From assembly GCA_902513935.1 (NCBI GenBank), contig CABXOR010000015.1, positions 1-33,601 on the forward strand: DNA of 33,601 nucleotides, given 5' to 3'. Position 1 is the first letter of the stretch. Every line of letters starts with the position of its first letter. The translations under genes and the position numbers were made by a program. Source of the stretch: an uncultured SAR324 cluster bacterium. Lineage in GTDB: Bacteria; SAR324; NAC60-12. Below, in pieces: positions 25,172 through 32,784 of the stretch. The notes under the pieces are model-generated. The model made no database searches. It saw only the letters and a program-made list of their open reading frames with translations, and was not told the origin of the DNA.

Positions 25172-25630
25172 TCAGCCGTTAATCTTTTTGCACTCAGTCA
25201 AAAGCTCAGCAATGATGCGCTCTCCATCTGCCATAACGGAATATCGAACCGAGCCTTGCTTGTCTACTATAACTGTTGATCGAGCTGTGAATCCCTTATT
25301 CTCCAAATAAGTTCCATAAGAAGTCGACATGGAGCCTTTTGGATGGAAATCCTGCAGCAGTGGATAAGACACACCGCCAAGGGATTCGGCCCATTTTTTA
25401 TGTGAATGTTTACTGTCAATGCTAACACCCAATACTTGAGTGTCTGCCTCCTTGAATCGATCAATCATCGACTCAATTTTGGGTATTTCCCTGCTTCAGG
25501 TGGGAGTCCAGTCAAGTGGATAAAACACCAGCATTACATTCTTTTCTCCCTTGAACTCACTCAAGGAAAACTCCGTATCAAACTGACTGGCCAATTTAAA
25601 ATCCGGTGCTTCCGAACCAACTGCAATCAT
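25172..25630 (-). CDS. Selenocysteine-containing peroxiredoxin (AhpC/TSA family)
   Basis: 152 residues from ATG 25630 (GGAGG five bases upstream) to the stop at 25172, with an in-frame TGA at 25498-25496 as codon 45. The peptide before it (GSEAPDFKLASQFDTEFSL, later VMLVFYPLDWTPT) and after it (SREIPKIESMIDRFKE, later VLGVSIDSKHSHKKWAESLG) is continuous peroxiredoxin sequence. TGA falls exactly where the peroxidatic Cys of the TPxxC signature belongs. A bacterial SECIS-type hairpin follows the TGA. The rest of the fold is complete, with an Arg in the GFTARSTVIVDKQG strand. Only one Cys (147, near the C-terminus) remains as possible resolving residue. It reduces peroxides and probably relies on an external thiol such as the neighbouring glutaredoxin. 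A plain nonsense mutation is the alternative, but it would have to hit this one codon. Confidence 0.9.
25452..25476 (-). promoter_or_regulatory. Bacterial SECIS element
   Basis: On the minus strand TTGAGTCGAT (25476-25467) pairs over ten positions, one of them G-U, with ATCGATTCAA (25461-25452). The loop is GATTG. The loop begins 30 bases after the TGA (25498-25496), inside the distance range for bSECIS, and its first base is G as the SelB model requires. It lies within the coding frame. Confidence 0.87.
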
Positions 25631-25753
25631 TAATACCTCCAAAAAATTAATTGAAAAAGTCCTGAAAACAACATGAATTCAGAGTAAACGTAAACTGTGA
25701 CTAACAAGCCAAAAGATGGGGATAACTTGGTTGTCAAATTGATCTGACTAAAC

Positions 25754-26797
25754 TTATTTACTCAATTGATTCAATGATTGTCCGATAGGCAAAAACGGAA
25801 GAACATTCCCTCCCAACTCTTTGTCAGCAACCACCTTGTTTACTTTTGGGAGAATGTTGGCCATTGTTTCTAGCAGAATCCGCTCTCGGGTAATATCTTT
25901 GGCTTTTTTGTATTCTTCATAGACCAGATTAAATCTTTCTGATTCACCAGTGGCGACCAACACCTTTTCTTTGGCATAACCCTTTGCACTATTGACCAAT
26001 TGTGCAGCTTCTCCTCTGGCTTTCGGAACAAGATTGTTTTTGTACCCTTCTGCATCATTGATCATTTTTTCTCGGTCCTCACGGGCACTTACCACATCTT
26101 TAAAAGCTTCTTTTACTGCGTCCGGAGGATGAACATCCTGCAGTTTCACATTCTCAATCTTAATTCCGCCTTTGTAGCTGTTCATAGTTTGCTGAAGAAG
26201 TAGTGCTGTAGTATCTTCAATTATTCCTTTTCCAACTGTCAGTGCTTCCGTAACTGAAGAATCACCGATAACTTCACGCATCGCGGATTCAGCGGCAGAT
26301 CTCACAGTTACATCTGGGTTAGTCAGACTATAAAAATAATTTTCCAAATCAGAAATGCGATACTGCACTATGAACTGCACATCAATGATGTTTTCATCTC
26401 CTGTGAGCATTAATGATTCTTTTAAAACACGTCTGTATTTGGCAGGAGGTCCAAGCTGTATTGTACGGAATCCAATCTCAAGTCTCCGCACTGCAGTTAC
26501 AGGAGCAATCTGGACGGTTTCGATCGGAGTTGGTAAATGATAATGCGGTCCCGGTCCAACCACTTCTGTAACCTCTCCAAAACGCTTGATGACTCCCTGT
26601 TCTTCAGGATCAATAATAAAAATACCCGTTCCCAACCAAACGATAATTGCTAAAATTAGGATGTAGGTAAATGCTCCTTTTTTTGGCAGACCAATCTTAA
26701 ACTTATCCTGAAGATTGCTGAGGAGTTCATCAATGTCGGGAGGTTGCGACCCTTTTTCCCAAGGTGATTTATTTGGTGGTTTGTTCCAGGTACCCAT
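25754..26797 (-). CDS. hflK: HflK-type SPFH membrane protein
   Basis: 347 residues. The Pro/Gly-rich N-terminal tail with PPDIDELLSNLQDKFK (19-34) is typical of HflK, followed by one transmembrane helix (about 42-62). Next is the band-7/SPFH domain (IIDPEEQGVIKRFG to about 240) and a charged helix ending in a short hydrophobic tail. HflK with HflC forms a periplasmic cage around FtsH and adjusts its proteolysis. hflC normally follows directly, but here the next gene is the Sec-peroxiredoxin. Confidence 0.93.
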   Translation of the reverse strand: MGTWNKPPNKSPWEKGSQPPDIDELLSNLQDKFKIGLPKKGAFTYILILAIIVWLGTGIFIIDPEEQGVIKRFGEVTEVVGPGPHYHLPTPIETVQIAPVTAVRRLEIGFRTIQLGPPAKYRRVLKESLMLTGDENIIDVQFIVQYRISDLENYFYSLTNPDVTVRSAAESAMREVIGDSSVTEALTVGKGIIEDTTALLLQQTMNSYKGGIKIENVKLQDVHPPDAVKEAFKDVVSAREDREKMINDAEGYKNNLVPKARGEAAQLVNSAKGYAKEKVLVATGESERFNLVYEEYKKAKDITRERILLETMANILPKVNKVVADKELGGNVLPFLPIGQSLNQLSK

Positions 26798-26827
26798 TTT
26801 AAATTTTCATGTTTAAGATTGTAATAG

Positions 26828-26833
26828 ATTATA
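26828..26833 (-). promoter_or_regulatory. Possible -10 box of hflK
   Basis: A perfect TATAAT on the minus strand, 30 bases before the hflK ATG. Transcription would begin about 24 bases before the start codon. No good -35 box lies 16-18 bases further up, so an activator may be required or the match may be chance. The surrounding 240-base gap (26798-27037) shows no gene. Confidence 0.35.
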
Positions 26834-27000
26834 CAACAAATTAAGCGAATACTGCGGAAAATACAAGCTTAATGCTCTCATGCATACAAAATAATTGAAA
26901 ACAGTATTTTGATGAACTAGTTTACAAAGTATAATTCACAATTGTTTGTCATTCCTGCTTTCGTGTGAATGGATAATTATCAGGTAATTGTCTAATCTTG

Positions 27001-27016
27001 ATTGCTAACAAGCAAT
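27001..27016. repeat. Hairpin downstream of map
   Basis: ATTGCT-AACA-AGCAAT, perfect 6-base arms with a 4-base loop, 21 bases after the map stop. It has no T-run, so at best it is a weak or Rho-assisted 3' end. Confidence 0.35.
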
Positions 27017-27037
27017 ACATTGTTAATGCAGAATGAC

Positions 27038-27943
27038 TTATGCAGTCAGTACATCAACTCCACTTTCAGTAACCAGCAAAGTGTGTTCCCACTGAGCAGA
27101 TAACTCTCCGTCCACAGTCACAGCCGTCCAGCCGTCACCCAAAACTCTGCATTCATAACTGCCCATGTTGATCATCGGTTCAATTGTGAAGATCATATTT
27201 TCCTGAATGGTTATACCTGTCCCTGGCTGACCGTAATGCAGTACCTGTGGAGGCTCGTGAAATTCTACTCCAACTCCATGTCCTGCAAAATCTCTGACCA
27301 CCGAAAAACCATGTTTTTCCGAATGCTGCTGAATAACGTGGCCAATGTCCCCAAGTGTATTAGATGGATAAACCTGTTCTATACCAAGTTCAAGACATTC
27401 CCGTGTGACTTCTACCAATTCCCGCGTTCTATCTGGGACATCGCCAATGATAAACATTCTGCTGGCATCTCCAAAATAGCCGTCTAAATCGCAGGTAACA
27501 TCAATATTCACAATATCACCGCTCTGCAGTGCCTGATTGTTTGGAATACCATGGCAAATGACATTGTTCGGTGAACTACAGACACTTTTAGGAAACGGCA
27601 TCCTCCGTCGACCTTGACCGTGCCCGTAATTCAATGGAGCCGGAATTGCGCCGTTAGCCAAAGTTTCACGATAAACCCACCCGTCTATTTCATTTGATGT
27701 CACTCCCTCACCGATTCGTTCCTCAACCATATCGAGCAGAAACCTTGTAAGTTGGCTGCTTTTGCGGATACCTTCAATCTGTTTCTCGGTTTTAATAATA
27801 ACTTGACGCCCTTTAGGCTTAGGTTTTTTCTCTGGCAACCGCACTTGTTTTTGCCCTTTTTCCAAGTGGCATTTTTTATATTTTTTACCACTTCCGCACC
27901 AGCAGGGTGCATTTCGGGTAATTGTATTTGCTGCTGTTTTCAT
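27038..27943 (-). CDS. map: Methionine aminopeptidase with N-terminal SEC-C zinc motif
   Basis: Removes the initiator Met from nascent proteins. 301 residues. An added N-terminus holds the SEC-C motif Cys14, Cys16, Cys25, His26 (APCWCGSGKKYKKCH), then a Lys/Pro linker. The catalytic domain from about 50 has the five metal ligands Asp148, Asp159, His222, Glu255 and Glu286, with the same spacing as in E. coli MetAP (11, 63, 33, 31). His131 is the substrate-side His. It follows lepB after 32 bases, so the two probably share a transcript. Confidence 0.96.
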   Translation of the reverse strand: MKTAANTITRNAPCWCGSGKKYKKCHLEKGQKQVRLPEKKPKPKGRQVIIKTEKQIEGIRKSSQLTRFLLDMVEERIGEGVTSNEIDGWVYRETLANGAIPAPLNYGHGQGRRRMPFPKSVCSSPNNVICHGIPNNQALQSGDIVNIDVTCDLDGYFGDASRMFIIGDVPDRTRELVEVTRECLELGIEQVYPSNTLGDIGHVIQQHSEKHGFSVVRDFAGHGVGVEFHEPPQVLHYGQPGTGITIQENMIFTIEPMINMGSYECRVLGDGWTAVTVDGELSAQWEHTLLVTESGVDVLTA

Positions 27944-27975
27944 AATTTCACTAAAAAACTGCTCTTGCTGACTTA

Positions 27976-28830
27976 TTATTTCAGGTAATCAAGTAAGCGG
28001 CCAAATCTATATCCGCCAAAAATATTTTCATCAGGATTGTGCGACCAGTAGATTATCTGTCCTTTTCCGACAACTGTTTTCAGATCAACAAAACCCCAGT
28101 AACGACTATCTGCACTGTTGTATCGATTATCTCCCATCGCAAATATTTTACCTTCCGGAATCTTAATCGGGCCAAAGCGGCTGACAGGAGTTGATGACAT
28201 TAAACCCTGCGCCAGTCGGGCTCTACGTTCATTTGGTTCATAATATGCGTAAGGTTCATCAAGTTGTTCTCCATTTATGAAAATCTGGTCTTTCCGAATT
28301 TCCAGTATCTCACCAGGCAGCCCAACTGCGCGTTTTATGTAGTCAATCGAAGGATCTTGCGGAAAGGGGAATATTATAATATCTCCACGCAGTACAGGTT
28401 TTTTAAAAAGTTTGATATCTGTGAAGGGAATAGGCGAGCCATAGGAATACATACTGGCAAATATGTGGTCTCCAATCTGAATAGTCGGCAGCATCGATCC
28501 GGATGGGATTTGATAGGGTGCAAACAAATAGGTCCGGACAATGGTTGCCACTACAACCGCAAAAATCAGAGCCTCGACCCATTCCCTGATTGTGCGGTTC
28601 GGGATCACGAGGTCCAGGCGCAAAAACCCCTTAGCTGCTTTTAAAAGATCCGCCTCATTTTTCAAAATTTCTTCTGCCTGAGGGAGCTTCCGGACACGGC
28701 TCAAAAAAATATACGAGTTTGGAAATACCCTGTTCTCCAACTCAGCAAGGTCGTTTAGAGCAACATCACTGACTCCTTTTTTCCGTAGTTTTTTAAATGA
28801 ATTTTCTGAAAGTTTATAGGTAACAAACAT
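27976..28830 (-). CDS. lepB: Signal peptidase I with N-terminal extension
   Basis: Cleaves signal peptides at the outer face of the inner membrane. The catalytic Ser112 (IPSGSMLPTI) and Lys166 (IDYIKRAVGLPGE) form the dyad; MGDNRYNSADSRYWGFV is the conserved box E. 284 residues. A single transmembrane helix lies at about 85-103, preceded by some 80 charged residues with no membrane segment. Many signal peptidases begin near their first helix, so this cytoplasmic extension is unusual. map follows after 32 bases. Confidence 0.95.
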   Translation of the reverse strand: MFVTYKLSENSFKKLRKKGVSDVALNDLAELENRVFPNSYIFLSRVRKLPQAEEILKNEADLLKAAKGFLRLDLVIPNRTIREWVEALIFAVVVATIVRTYLFAPYQIPSGSMLPTIQIGDHIFASMYSYGSPIPFTDIKLFKKPVLRGDIIIFPFPQDPSIDYIKRAVGLPGEILEIRKDQIFINGEQLDEPYAYYEPNERRARLAQGLMSSTPVSRFGPIKIPEGKIFAMGDNRYNSADSRYWGFVDLKTVVGKGQIIYWSHNPDENIFGGYRFGRLLDYLK

Positions 28831-29045
28831 CTTGAATTACACTTATTTTCTGATTTAAATCTTTTTCTTTACGGACCTGAGTCAGTTTGTCTTTGAATCC
28901 AAACTGAATAATTCCGGCTACCTGCATTCAACGACAAATTAAAATCAGACAGGAGTTGACGTCTGGCACATCTTCAAAGAGCGGTCGTCCATTCTGAATT
29001 GCTTTGCGTAAATAGTCAAATTATCGTACACTCTCGCCGTCACAA
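28831..29045 (-). other. Gap before lepB with a TGA-interrupted short frame and SECIS-like hairpin
   Basis: A minus-strand frame runs from a TAA near 29020 to a TAA at 28816, broken only by a TGA at 28930-28928. The TGA is directly followed by ATG. The upper part lacks an ATG (a GTG lies 13 codons before the TGA). A perfect 8-base hairpin TCAGTTTG/CAAACTGA with loop GATTCAAAGA starts its loop 29 bases after the TGA. The encoded residues match no family I know, and there is no C-x2-U pattern. It may be only a leader with a hairpin, or the lepB promoter region. Confidence 0.25.
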
Positions 29046-30113
29046 TTAACTGGCCGAATACTCAGGTTCTCCGCGAAAATCCAACCACCCCCGAAACAGT
29101 GAATAACCCATCACCCACGGCAGCACGTGTTGCTGGCAAATAAAGACAAGCCAGTCTTTGAGCGAAAGATCCCGCACATTTGCAAAGCGCAGACTTGCTC
29201 CGGCAGTCATTAGCAGGCACAAAAGGTAGGCACTTCCTGCCAGAAACAAACTCTTTCCTGATAAACCGAAAAACTGTGATCCAAGAAAAACAATTTGAGA
29301 AAGCACAAATAAAGAGTATAATTTTTTCTTCAAATGCGGAATTTTGAGACCAATTATCTGATGTGCGTCCAAATCATTACGGTAACGACGGGGAAATCTG
29401 CGAGATAATAAACCGTCATAATAATATCTTCGTGCTAAAACCAGCGGCCGTAAATAGCTTGAAGGTAGAGGTGGATGTTCCACAATCAGTTCGGGAGCAA
29501 ATATAATCGGGAATCCTGCTGCTAAAATGCTGAACGCTAAATCTGTGTCCTCCCGGAAAGGAATAAGATAAGCCGGATGAAAATGTGCTAAGTTTCGGCG
29601 GACCAGAAAATTACATGTTGGGTAGCGTCCGCCGTCAATGTTTTCGGTTTGATGTGTGAATGGCGTAGCCCGGCAGCGTTGAGTGACTTCTGTTCGGCCC
29701 TCAAATGCTCCGGCTTCCGGTTTTTGCTGAATTAGCGTAAGTGCATTTTTTACCCAGTCCGGATGTGGAATGACATCCGCGTCCATAAACCCGATCCATG
29801 TTCCGGAAGATAAAGCAACTCCGGCATTACGAGCATTTCCTGGACCGGAATTCGGGATTGTAGTCCATTGAAGCTGTATCTCAGAGCGTGCTTTAAGCTG
29901 CAGCAGCATTTTCAAAGTTTCATCTGTGGAACCATCGTCTGCAACTGTAACTTCAAAACAGGATTTTTCCGCAGTTTGTTTTTCAAGGGCTTCAAGACAG
30001 ATTGACAGAAGTTTTACGCTGTTGAAAGCAGGAATTACGATTGAAAGAACTTCCGCTTTTTGTTTACTTTGCGGTGAAGATTCCAGTTTAACTTTTTTAT
30101 TAATATAACTCAT
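29046..30113 (-). CDS. Family 2 glycosyltransferase with C-terminal membrane segments
   Basis: 355 residues. The GT-A domain begins at VLSIVIPAFNS (22-32). The nucleotide and metal motifs are VADDGSTDET (57-66), GPGNARNAGVALSSG (90-104), MDAD (110-113) and the acceptor-side FREDTDLAF (187-194). Two hydrophobic segments near 265-305 probably anchor it at the inner face of the membrane. The sugar and acceptor are unknown; polysaccharide or lipid glycosylation is likely. The first 20 residues are polar and unconserved, so the real start could be a little later. As called, its ATG (30113-30111) shares CATG with the argA ATG on the other strand. Confidence 0.88.
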   Translation of the reverse strand: MSYINKKVKLESSPQSKQKAEVLSIVIPAFNSVKLLSICLEALEKQTAEKSCFEVTVADDGSTDETLKMLLQLKARSEIQLQWTTIPNSGPGNARNAGVALSSGTWIGFMDADVIPHPDWVKNALTLIQQKPEAGAFEGRTEVTQRCRATPFTHQTENIDGGRYPTCNFLVRRNLAHFHPAYLIPFREDTDLAFSILAAGFPIIFAPELIVEHPPLPSSYLRPLVLARRYYYDGLLSRRFPRRYRNDLDAHQIIGLKIPHLKKKLYSLFVLSQIVFLGSQFFGLSGKSLFLAGSAYLLCLLMTAGASLRFANVRDLSLKDWLVFICQQHVLPWVMGYSLFRGWLDFRGEPEYSAS

Positions 30114-31416
30114 GCCACAGTATTCTCTTGATCCGGAATTGTCCGGTTTTATTCATAATTTGCGGGCTTCCCTGCCCTATCTGGAAGAATTCCATCAGCA
30201 AACTTTTGTGGTTCAACTAAGCGGAGATTTACTTAATGGTCACAACTTCAGAGTAATTGAAGATTTAGCGCTCTTGCAACAAGTTGGTATCAGAATCGTT
30301 TTGATCCATGGCGCAGAAACACATATCCGCAAGTTTCTAACAGATGGTGGTCTTGTTTCCCAAACTGAAGACGGTATTCTTGTTGCGGAAGAAGCACATT
30401 TACCGCTGATTGAACAGGCAATTTCTTCTGCAAACTGGCAGTTACTGACTCGGTTCAGGAGTTGTAGTCGGCAGATTCAAACCTTAACCGGTCATTTCAT
30501 GTTTGCAGAGAAAAAATCTTTTTCCGGAAATTTCGGTACACACTTCACTGGAAATGTTTGTGGACTTGACCTGGAAACACTCCGTCAGGAAATTTCAAAC
30601 TCAAAGCTAGTTATACTACCACCTTTTGCACTGGGAGAAAAGGGAAGATTGTGGATTCTTGATCCAAATCAGGTTGCCTTTGAAGTGGCAATGCGCTTAC
30701 GTGCAAAAAAATTAATTTTATTGGATACACTAACATTGCCGCAAATTGATGGCGCAGATTCTCTGGAAATGACAACAGAAAGTGTTCTGCAATGGTTGAA
30801 AAAAAATCCTGATTTACCTTCATCACAGCGCCTGCAATTGAATGTACTGACTGAAGCCTGTGTTCATGGTGTTGAACGGTGTCATTTGCTGGACGGTAGG
30901 GTTGAGGGTGCCCTGCTCGCAGAACTGCTTACTCCGAAAGGAGTCGGAGTAATGATTACAAACAGTTCATACAAACGCACTCGTCCTGCACAGCTTAGCG
31001 ATTTGCAGTCTATATTGGAAATCCTCAAAAGCCCGGTTCAGCATGCAGCGATTGTTTTGCGTACGCCTGTTTACATTGAACAGCAAATTGATAATTATCT
31101 GGTGTTTTGTATTGATGAAGACGTTATTGGTTGCTGCGAAGTTATTTATTATACAGATGGTTCTGCAGCAGAAATTGCCAGTCTGGCAGTGAATAAATCA
31201 TATCGTAATCAGGGGATCGGCAGTGTACTGATTCAGGCTGCTTCTGAAATAATCCGCTCTGGAAACTGTAAACTTGCATTCGCTTTAAGTACTGCCACCT
31301 CACATGTTTTTACTCAATGCGGATTTCGTGAAATAAGTCCGGAAGAACTTCCTGAGCAAAAACGTAAAAACTACGATTTTCAGGAGTCTATTGTTTACGG
31401 GCGGAATATGGATTGA
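30112..31416 (+). CDS. argA: N-acetylglutamate synthase, ArgA type
   Basis: First step of arginine synthesis, acetyl-CoA plus glutamate. 434 residues in two domains: an amino-acid-kinase-like domain (about 28-285, starting TFVVQLSGDLL, with IRIVLIHGAETHIRKFL) that binds arginine, and a GNAT domain (about 295-434) with the acetyl-CoA loop YRNQGIGSVLI and the end TQCGFREISPEELP. The pre-kinase segment FIHNLRASLPYLEEFHQQTF is typical of ArgA and separates it from plain acetylglutamate kinase. No ribosome binding site is seen before the ATG. It is convergent with motB, 9 bases away. Confidence 0.93.
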   Translation: MPQYSLDPELSGFIHNLRASLPYLEEFHQQTFVVQLSGDLLNGHNFRVIEDLALLQQVGIRIVLIHGAETHIRKFLTDGGLVSQTEDGILVAEEAHLPLIEQAISSANWQLLTRFRSCSRQIQTLTGHFMFAEKKSFSGNFGTHFTGNVCGLDLETLRQEISNSKLVILPPFALGEKGRLWILDPNQVAFEVAMRLRAKKLILLDTLTLPQIDGADSLEMTTESVLQWLKKNPDLPSSQRLQLNVLTEACVHGVERCHLLDGRVEGALLAELLTPKGVGVMITNSSYKRTRPAQLSDLQSILEILKSPVQHAAIVLRTPVYIEQQIDNYLVFCIDEDVIGCCEVIYYTDGSAAEIASLAVNKSYRNQGIGSVLIQAASEIIRSGNCKLAFALSTATSHVFTQCGFREISPEELPEQKRKNYDFQESIVYGRNMD

Positions 31417-31425
31417 TTACGGTTA

Positions 31426-32064
31426 TTACGGTAGGACAACAACTTCTACCCGGTTGTTTAAGCTTTTTTGAGTAGGCGAAGCTTCGAGAAAGCGAGGACG
31501 TGTTGAACCAAAACTCTTAACTGAAATTTTTGTGGAATCAAGACCGTTTTCGATAAAGAATCGAGCAATCTTCGAGGCACGTGCTCCAGCCAGTTCCCAT
31601 GTTGAATCCCAATTTTTAGGCTGAGATTTTTCCGTATGTCCTTCGATTTGAATTTTGTTGGGCAGGAGAAAGATGAGTTTGGAGAAGCGGGTCATTTCCT
31701 TGATTGCCTTTGCATTTAACTTGGCAGAATCTGTTTTAAAATATGCACTTGCTTTGAAAGAGACAACAACCCCCTTTTCTTCAACATTGATATTTGCGTC
31801 ATCTCCCAATTCACTTTCCTCCAACTGCTGAGCAATCTGCTCAACAATTGAGTCTTTACCCTCATTCAAAAACGGAGTACCAGCCGGTAGAGGTTTAAAA
31901 CTCGCAGCCAGGCTTTTGAACTTCATTGTTTCATATTTACATGTCGAAAAGAGCAAAATAAAAAAGCAAAGCAGCAGCGTTACCAAATCACCATAAGTAA
32001 ATATCCACTCCTGATCGAACGGAACACAAACTTCGCAATCATCCTCATCAATGAGTTCTCCCAT
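31426..32064 (-). CDS. MotB/PomB-type stator protein, second copy
   Basis: 212 residues. A short cytoplasmic tail holds Cys10 and Cys13 (C-E-V-C). One transmembrane helix at about 22-40 carries the ion-binding Asp26 (TYGDLVTLLLCFF), then a linker and a C-terminal OmpA-like peptidoglycan-binding domain (about 95-212). In the latter the usual GHTD is GHTE, while NNRVEVVVLP closes the domain. It lies 38 bases behind the first motB. The first 40 residues match the first copy at 35 positions, but the periplasmic parts have diverged widely, so it is an old duplication with a conserved channel. Confidence 0.88.
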   Translation of the reverse strand: MGELIDEDDCEVCVPFDQEWIFTYGDLVTLLLCFFILLFSTCKYETMKFKSLAASFKPLPAGTPFLNEGKDSIVEQIAQQLEESELGDDANINVEEKGVVVSFKASAYFKTDSAKLNAKAIKEMTRFSKLIFLLPNKIQIEGHTEKSQPKNWDSTWELAGARASKIARFFIENGLDSTKISVKSFGSTRPRFLEASPTQKSLNNRVEVVVLP

Positions 32065-32102
32065 CTCAGGTACGCAGTATTAAGTTAAGGGTTGCAGAGA
32101 TA

Positions 32103-32759
32103 CTAGCGTGTTTGATCTTCAGGAAGGAGCAGAATCTGTACACGTCGGTTCAAGTTACGTTTATAAGCTGTATCCGGATTAAATCTTGGACGGGAATCAC
32201 CAAATCCTGCTACCTGGATACGATCTACTGGAATAAGTTTTGATTCCAGAAAAGCGGCAATCACGCTTGCTCGTGCTACAGAAAGTTCCCAGTTTGATGG
32301 ATATTTCTGATTTGAATCAGACTCATCGGTGTGTCCGGATATTTCAATATTGTTCTGCATCTGCCCAATAATAGGCATCATCTTTATCAAAGTTTTTTTT
32401 GCTTTCTCTGAAATTGATACAGAACCCTGTTCAAAGGCCACTGTTTTGCTGAATGTAACCTCCAGTCCAGCCTTTGAAGCATTGATTGACACGTCATCAG
32501 GTACATCCAGCTGTTCAAGTTCCTTTGAAGCTTTATCTAAATTTGAAGATTGTCCAGTGAAAATAAAGGGACTGCCCGGCGGCATGCTTTTGAAACTTTC
32601 AGAAATTTGCCTGCTTTTTTCGACATCAGTCCTGCACATGGAAAAGAGCAAAATGAAAAAGCAAAGCAGCAACGTTACCAAATCACCATAAGTAAAAATC
32701 CATTCCTGATCAAAAGGAATACAAATTTCACAATCTTCCTCATCAATCATCTGACCCAT
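32103..32759 (-). CDS. motB: MotB/PomB-type stator protein, first copy
   Basis: 218 residues. N-terminal C-E-I-C at 10-13, transmembrane helix with the ion-binding Asp26, and an OmpA-like domain with an intact GHTDESDSN near 144-152 and NRRVQILLLP at the end. With MotA it forms the flagellar stator that couples ion flow to rotation. Whether protons or sodium are used is not clear; the Cys pair before the helix recalls PomB. It follows motA by 25 bases with a standard ribosome binding site. Confidence 0.92.
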   Translation of the reverse strand: MGQMIDEEDCEICIPFDQEWIFTYGDLVTLLLCFFILLFSMCRTDVEKSRQISESFKSMPPGSPFIFTGQSSNLDKASKELEQLDVPDDVSINASKAGLEVTFSKTVAFEQGSVSISEKAKKTLIKMMPIIGQMQNNIEISGHTDESDSNQKYPSNWELSVARASVIAAFLESKLIPVDRIQVAGFGDSRPRFNPDTAYKRNLNRRVQILLLPEDQTR

Positions 32760-32784
32760 TATTTACTCCTTTTTCAGGTTTAGA

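Noticed and set aside
25172..25468. Peroxiredoxin as a truncated 98-residue gene or pseudogene starting at 25468
   Set aside because: The upstream frame encodes the missing N-terminus with a good ribosome binding site, and the only interruption is TGA at the catalytic position followed by a SECIS hairpin.
28882..28907. Hairpin before lepB as terminator of the glycosyltransferase gene
   Set aside because: No T-run follows on either strand.
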